6,384 nucleotides of DNA, taken from positions 1 through 6,384 of the forward strand of contig VGAH01000053.1 of the NCBI GenBank assembly GCA_016870945.1, read 5' to 3'. A program made the translations under genes and the position numbers. Positions 4,379 to 6,384 of the stretch are shown piece after piece. Source of the stretch: Actinomycetota bacterium (GTDB taxonomy: Bacteria > Actinomycetota > Actinomycetes > S36-B12 > UBA5976). Numbering within the stretch: position 1 is the first letter of the stretch; every line of letters starts with the position of its first letter. The notes under the pieces were generated by a model. That model did not search any database, was not told where the DNA came from, and was given only the letters and a program-made list of their open reading frames with translations.

Positions 4379-5934
4379 ATCATCACCGACCCAGCATTGC
4401 TCGTAGCCCCCTGCCAGCCCGGCACCGCATCAATTACTACCTGCAAGCTCTTGCGCCCCTTGCTCCCTGGCTTGAATGCCAAATTGAATTGACCGTTCGA
4501 CTTTGGTTTCGCCGAGGCTACTTTTACCCAACCTTTTGCGGTCTTTACTTTTAGAGAAACCGTGCCAGGCACACCAGCCGACCGCAAACCCGCAGGCGGG
4601 CTCACTGTTCCCTTAACTGCAACGGACTTACCCAATTTGTACTTACCCACCACTTTGCTAAGGGTGACTTCTCGGGTCTGCAGGGGTGCCGCAGGAAGGG
4701 CCACGCCCGCACCACCTATCGGTGCGGGCGAGCTCGGTGTAGCGGGGCTTGCAGGGTTTATCGGTGCGGCGGGTGCCCCTCGCAAAGCTTCGAATGTTCC
4801 CGGCTCTTCGCCACCAACTGTCCACGCGACCGAGCCCAAAATCCCAAATTCATCTACCAATCTGGCGCGCGCTAGGTAACCCTCTTTGTCAACCCACCAA
4901 ACCTGGCGGTGAATTCGACAAGTTGTTTCACTGCCATCTGCACCAGGGCCAGTGAAATTACGTACGTAGTTAACTGTGCGCTCAGCAAATCGGGGGTTCC
5001 AGGTGACTTCACCCATCTCGACCCCAGGGGTTGCTCTAAGTTGCTCGATGTTTCCCCAAGCTTCTTTGGCAGTCCAAGAAACTCTGCTGGCCAGAGCAGA
5101 TGAAACACCTGGAACTTGAGGGCAAGTGCCCTCTACTTTCATGCGCCAATTTCGCCCGTAGGTGGGAATACCGATTTGGATCTTTTGCGCCGGAATAACA
5201 GCAACTGCTGATTGCAAAGCTTGCCTAACCCAATTCACAGGGGCAATGGGGCCAGGGTTCGGCACCGAATAGTCGTAAGACATGATGCGTAAACGATCAA
5301 CATGTGGTGCGATGCCTTGCCAGTCATAAACCCAAAAATCAGCCTTGCTAGTGCCAATCACCGGCGTAGTTATCGAAAGCAACTTACCTCGCTGACGTAG
5401 AGCAGCGCCCAACTCAGCAACGAACTGACGCCAAGCCGGTTGGGTCGTGGGCCAACTGTCTCGGCCATCATGAAATGCAAACTTCTCGTAGTCGATGTCA
5501 ATGCCGTCGTAACCCTCATTCATAACCAGATCAACAATCGCTTGGACGTGGGCAGCACGGCCTGCTGGGTCAGCCAGCACCCCAGCGGTGGCTCTAGGCG
5601 GTGCTGCGTCTGTGATTGAGGGCAACACCAACAAACCTGCAGCTTTCAACCGATCACGCACCAACGCTCGCCCGGCCGGGCCCGGTGCCTGTGACTTAGC
5701 ACTTACCCCCAGCACGCCATTTCGTTGTTTGGCGTCGAACCAAAATGGCGAAGCTTCGGCCATCAAATCTGAGTTCGCTACGGCGACATCGACTCGTTCA
5801 GGGAATTCCCAGTAAGGCAACCAGCCAGAAATACGGCCTGGGTTGGTAGCAGATGCGGGCTCATCGCCAAACTGAAAAGGGTTCGCCACTAGCAGCACTG
5901 CGATCAACAAACCGCTAATCAATCTGCTAGCCAT
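4372..5934 (-). CDS. Secreted family 18 glycoside hydrolase with C-terminal beta-rich domain
   Basis: This 520-residue exported enzyme probably cleaves N-acetylglucosamine-containing glycans such as chitin or peptidoglycan. Residues 1-29 form a signal peptide (MASR, hydrophobic core 5-18, ASA before likely cleavage at A29/T30) and no lipobox is seen. The GH18 barrel spans about 33-385, with SGWLPYWE at 36-43, the DxxDxDxE motif at 143-150 (acid E150), IMSYDYS (217-223), IGIPTYGRNW (254-263) and SVAWTVGGEE (368-377, W371). A Pro/Ala/Ser linker (387-418) leads to a Lys/Val/Gly-rich domain at 420-520 that looks like an Ig-like beta sandwich; no cell-wall anchor follows. The overall plan recalls YaaH-like GH18 proteins, which often act on peptidoglycan. 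It is the first gene of an operon with clpS and DUF2017. Exact substrate cannot be read from sequence. Confidence 0.93.
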   Translation of the reverse strand: MASRLISGLLIAVLLVANPFQFGDEPASATNPGRISGWLPYWEFPERVDVAVANSDLMAEASPFWFDAKQRNGVLGVSAKSQAPGPAGRALVRDRLKAAGLLVLPSITDAAPPRATAGVLADPAGRAAHVQAIVDLVMNEGYDGIDIDYEKFAFHDGRDSWPTTQPAWRQFVAELGAALRQRGKLLSITTPVIGTSKADFWVYDWQGIAPHVDRLRIMSYDYSVPNPGPIAPVNWVRQALQSAVAVIPAQKIQIGIPTYGRNWRMKVEGTCPQVPGVSSALASRVSWTAKEAWGNIEQLRATPGVEMGEVTWNPRFAERTVNYVRNFTGPGADGSETTCRIHRQVWWVDKEGYLARARLVDEFGILGSVAWTVGGEEPGTFEALRGAPAAPINPASPATPSSPAPIGGAGVALPAAPLQTREVTLSKVVGKYKLGKSVAVKGTVSPPAGLRSAGVPGTVSLKVKTAKGWVKVASAKPKSNGQFNLAFKPGSKGRKSLQVVIDAVPGWQGATSNAGSVMIW

Positions 5935-5986
5935 CAGCTGTTTTATCTCACTTTCAGGTTTGGTTGATTGCGCTAACGTGCTTCTA
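5935..5986. promoter_or_regulatory. Compact divergent promoter region between GH18 and dacB
   Basis: Only 52 bases separate the two divergent start codons. On the plus strand TAACGT (5974-5979) is followed by 7 bases and then the dacB ATG. On the minus strand GATAAA (5947-5942) is followed by 7 bases and then the GH18 ATG. Both spacings suit leaderless mRNAs, which are common in actinobacteria, and neither ATG has a well-spaced Shine-Dalgarno. The -35 matches are poor (CTTTCA at 5951-5956 for the plus strand). Assignment is by position and -10 match only. Confidence 0.45.
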
Positions 5987-6384
5987 ATGTCTCATATTTT
6001 TGGCACGAATGCTGCGGGTCGGCTGCTTATCGCACAGATTTGTGCATTAGTTGTCATGATTTCTTCGTCAACTAGCGCCTACTCGCAAGATGTGACGCCT
6101 ATTCCGGTGGCACCGAGTGCGCCAAGTGCGCCCCCGAGCACCGGTGAACCGTCAGCGTCGCCTGTTGCTTCGGCTGATCGCACAGTGTTATCAACCACTA
6201 TTCGCGAGACGTTGCCCAATCGCACAACGGCCAAGCGATTTGGTGAGGGGCTAGCCGCCACATTCGCAGAATCTGACGGCCCAGTCATTTACTCAGTAAA
6301 AGGGGATGCCCCATTGATGCCCGCTTCGACCATCAAACTCTTTACTGCTGCATTCGCACTACGAGCTCTCGGGCCAGACACACG
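5987..6384 (+). CDS. dacB: D-alanyl-D-alanine carboxypeptidase/endopeptidase (S13, PBP4-type), N-terminal part
   Basis: The frame opens at ATG 5987 and runs off the right edge after 132 codons. Residues 1-31 look like a signal peptide (core LLIAQICALVVMIS, likely cleavage after TSA at 31), followed by a Pro/Ala/Ser-rich linker (about 38-63) that includes a tandem 9-base repeat coding PSA units. The catalytic start of a penicillin-binding fold follows: LMPASTIKLFTAAFALRALG, with the SxxK nucleophile S114 and K117. The PASTxKLFTAAxALxxLG style is that of family S13 (DacB/PBP4), which trims or cuts peptidoglycan peptides outside the membrane. The later SxN and KTG motifs are beyond the window. 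The gene diverges from the GH18 gene. S13 rather than another PBP class is likely but not proven by this fragment. Confidence 0.85.
   Translation, partial: MSHIFGTNAAGRLLIAQICALVVMISSSTSAYSQDVTPIPVAPSAPSAPPSTGEPSASPVASADRTVLSTTIRETLPNRTTAKRFGEGLAATFAESDGPVIYSVKGDAPLMPASTIKLFTAAFALRALGPDT

Noticed and set aside
4716..4777. Repeated TATCGGTGCGG in the GH18 linker region
   Set aside because: It is explained by the low-complexity Pro/Ala/Gly linker (API repeats) and is not a mobile or regulatory repeat.
4562..4879. Plus-strand open frame of 105 codons inside the GH18 gene
   Set aside because: It is antisense to the linker and C-terminal domain; its Ala/Pro-rich content mirrors the GC-rich linker DNA.
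1..6384. tRNA genes, CRISPR arrays, insertion sequences, prophage or defence genes
   Set aside because: None were seen on either strand; almost all sequence is accounted for by recognisable genes.

Overview
The window looks like a piece of a small, tightly packed, mid-GC genome of an aquatic actinobacterium. The best guess is a Luna-type member of the Microbacteriaceae (Rhodoluna/Aquiluna-like). This rests on three things: an actinorhodopsin-type proton pump; the actinobacterial housekeeping series clpS, DUF2017, murI, rph, rdgB; and the WNDPVNLMSYV form of ClpS. The genus is inferred from family knowledge, not from a database search.

Layout, left to right. Positions 1-2488 hold a minus-strand operon read murI, rph, rdgB, psuG; psuG runs off the left edge. 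It makes D-glutamate for cell wall (MurI), trims tRNA 3' ends (RNase PH), removes damaged purine triphosphates (RdgB) and cleaves pseudouridine 5'-phosphate (PsuG). Positions 2489-2680 are a divergent regulatory region. Positions 2681-3490 encode a 269-residue microbial rhodopsin on the plus strand, ending in a strong intrinsic terminator. Positions 3549-5934 hold a second minus-strand operon read GH18 glycosidase, clpS, DUF2017. A 52-base divergent promoter region follows, and then the first 132 codons of a plus-strand dacB-like D-Ala-D-Ala carboxypeptidase that runs off the right edge.

The rhodopsin has the full proton-pump set (D104, T108, E115, K240), a predicted green-tuning leucine (L112), and a glycine (G161) where bacteriorhodopsin has Trp138. 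That glycine is the opening used by xanthorhodopsin-type pumps to dock a carotenoid antenna. The gene sits alone, in the opposite orientation, between DUF2017 and murI, which are usually near neighbours on one strand in actinobacteria. It therefore looks like a one-gene light-energy insertion into a conserved block.

The other main oddity is rdgB. Its conserved substrate-binding N-terminus lies upstream of the first usable ATG, GTG or TTG. The rph/rdgB junction reads GTAA, where a GTGA stop/start overlap would be expected. No RNA genes, insertion sequences, CRISPR arrays or attachment sites were seen. No gene-free stretch exceeds 200 bases.
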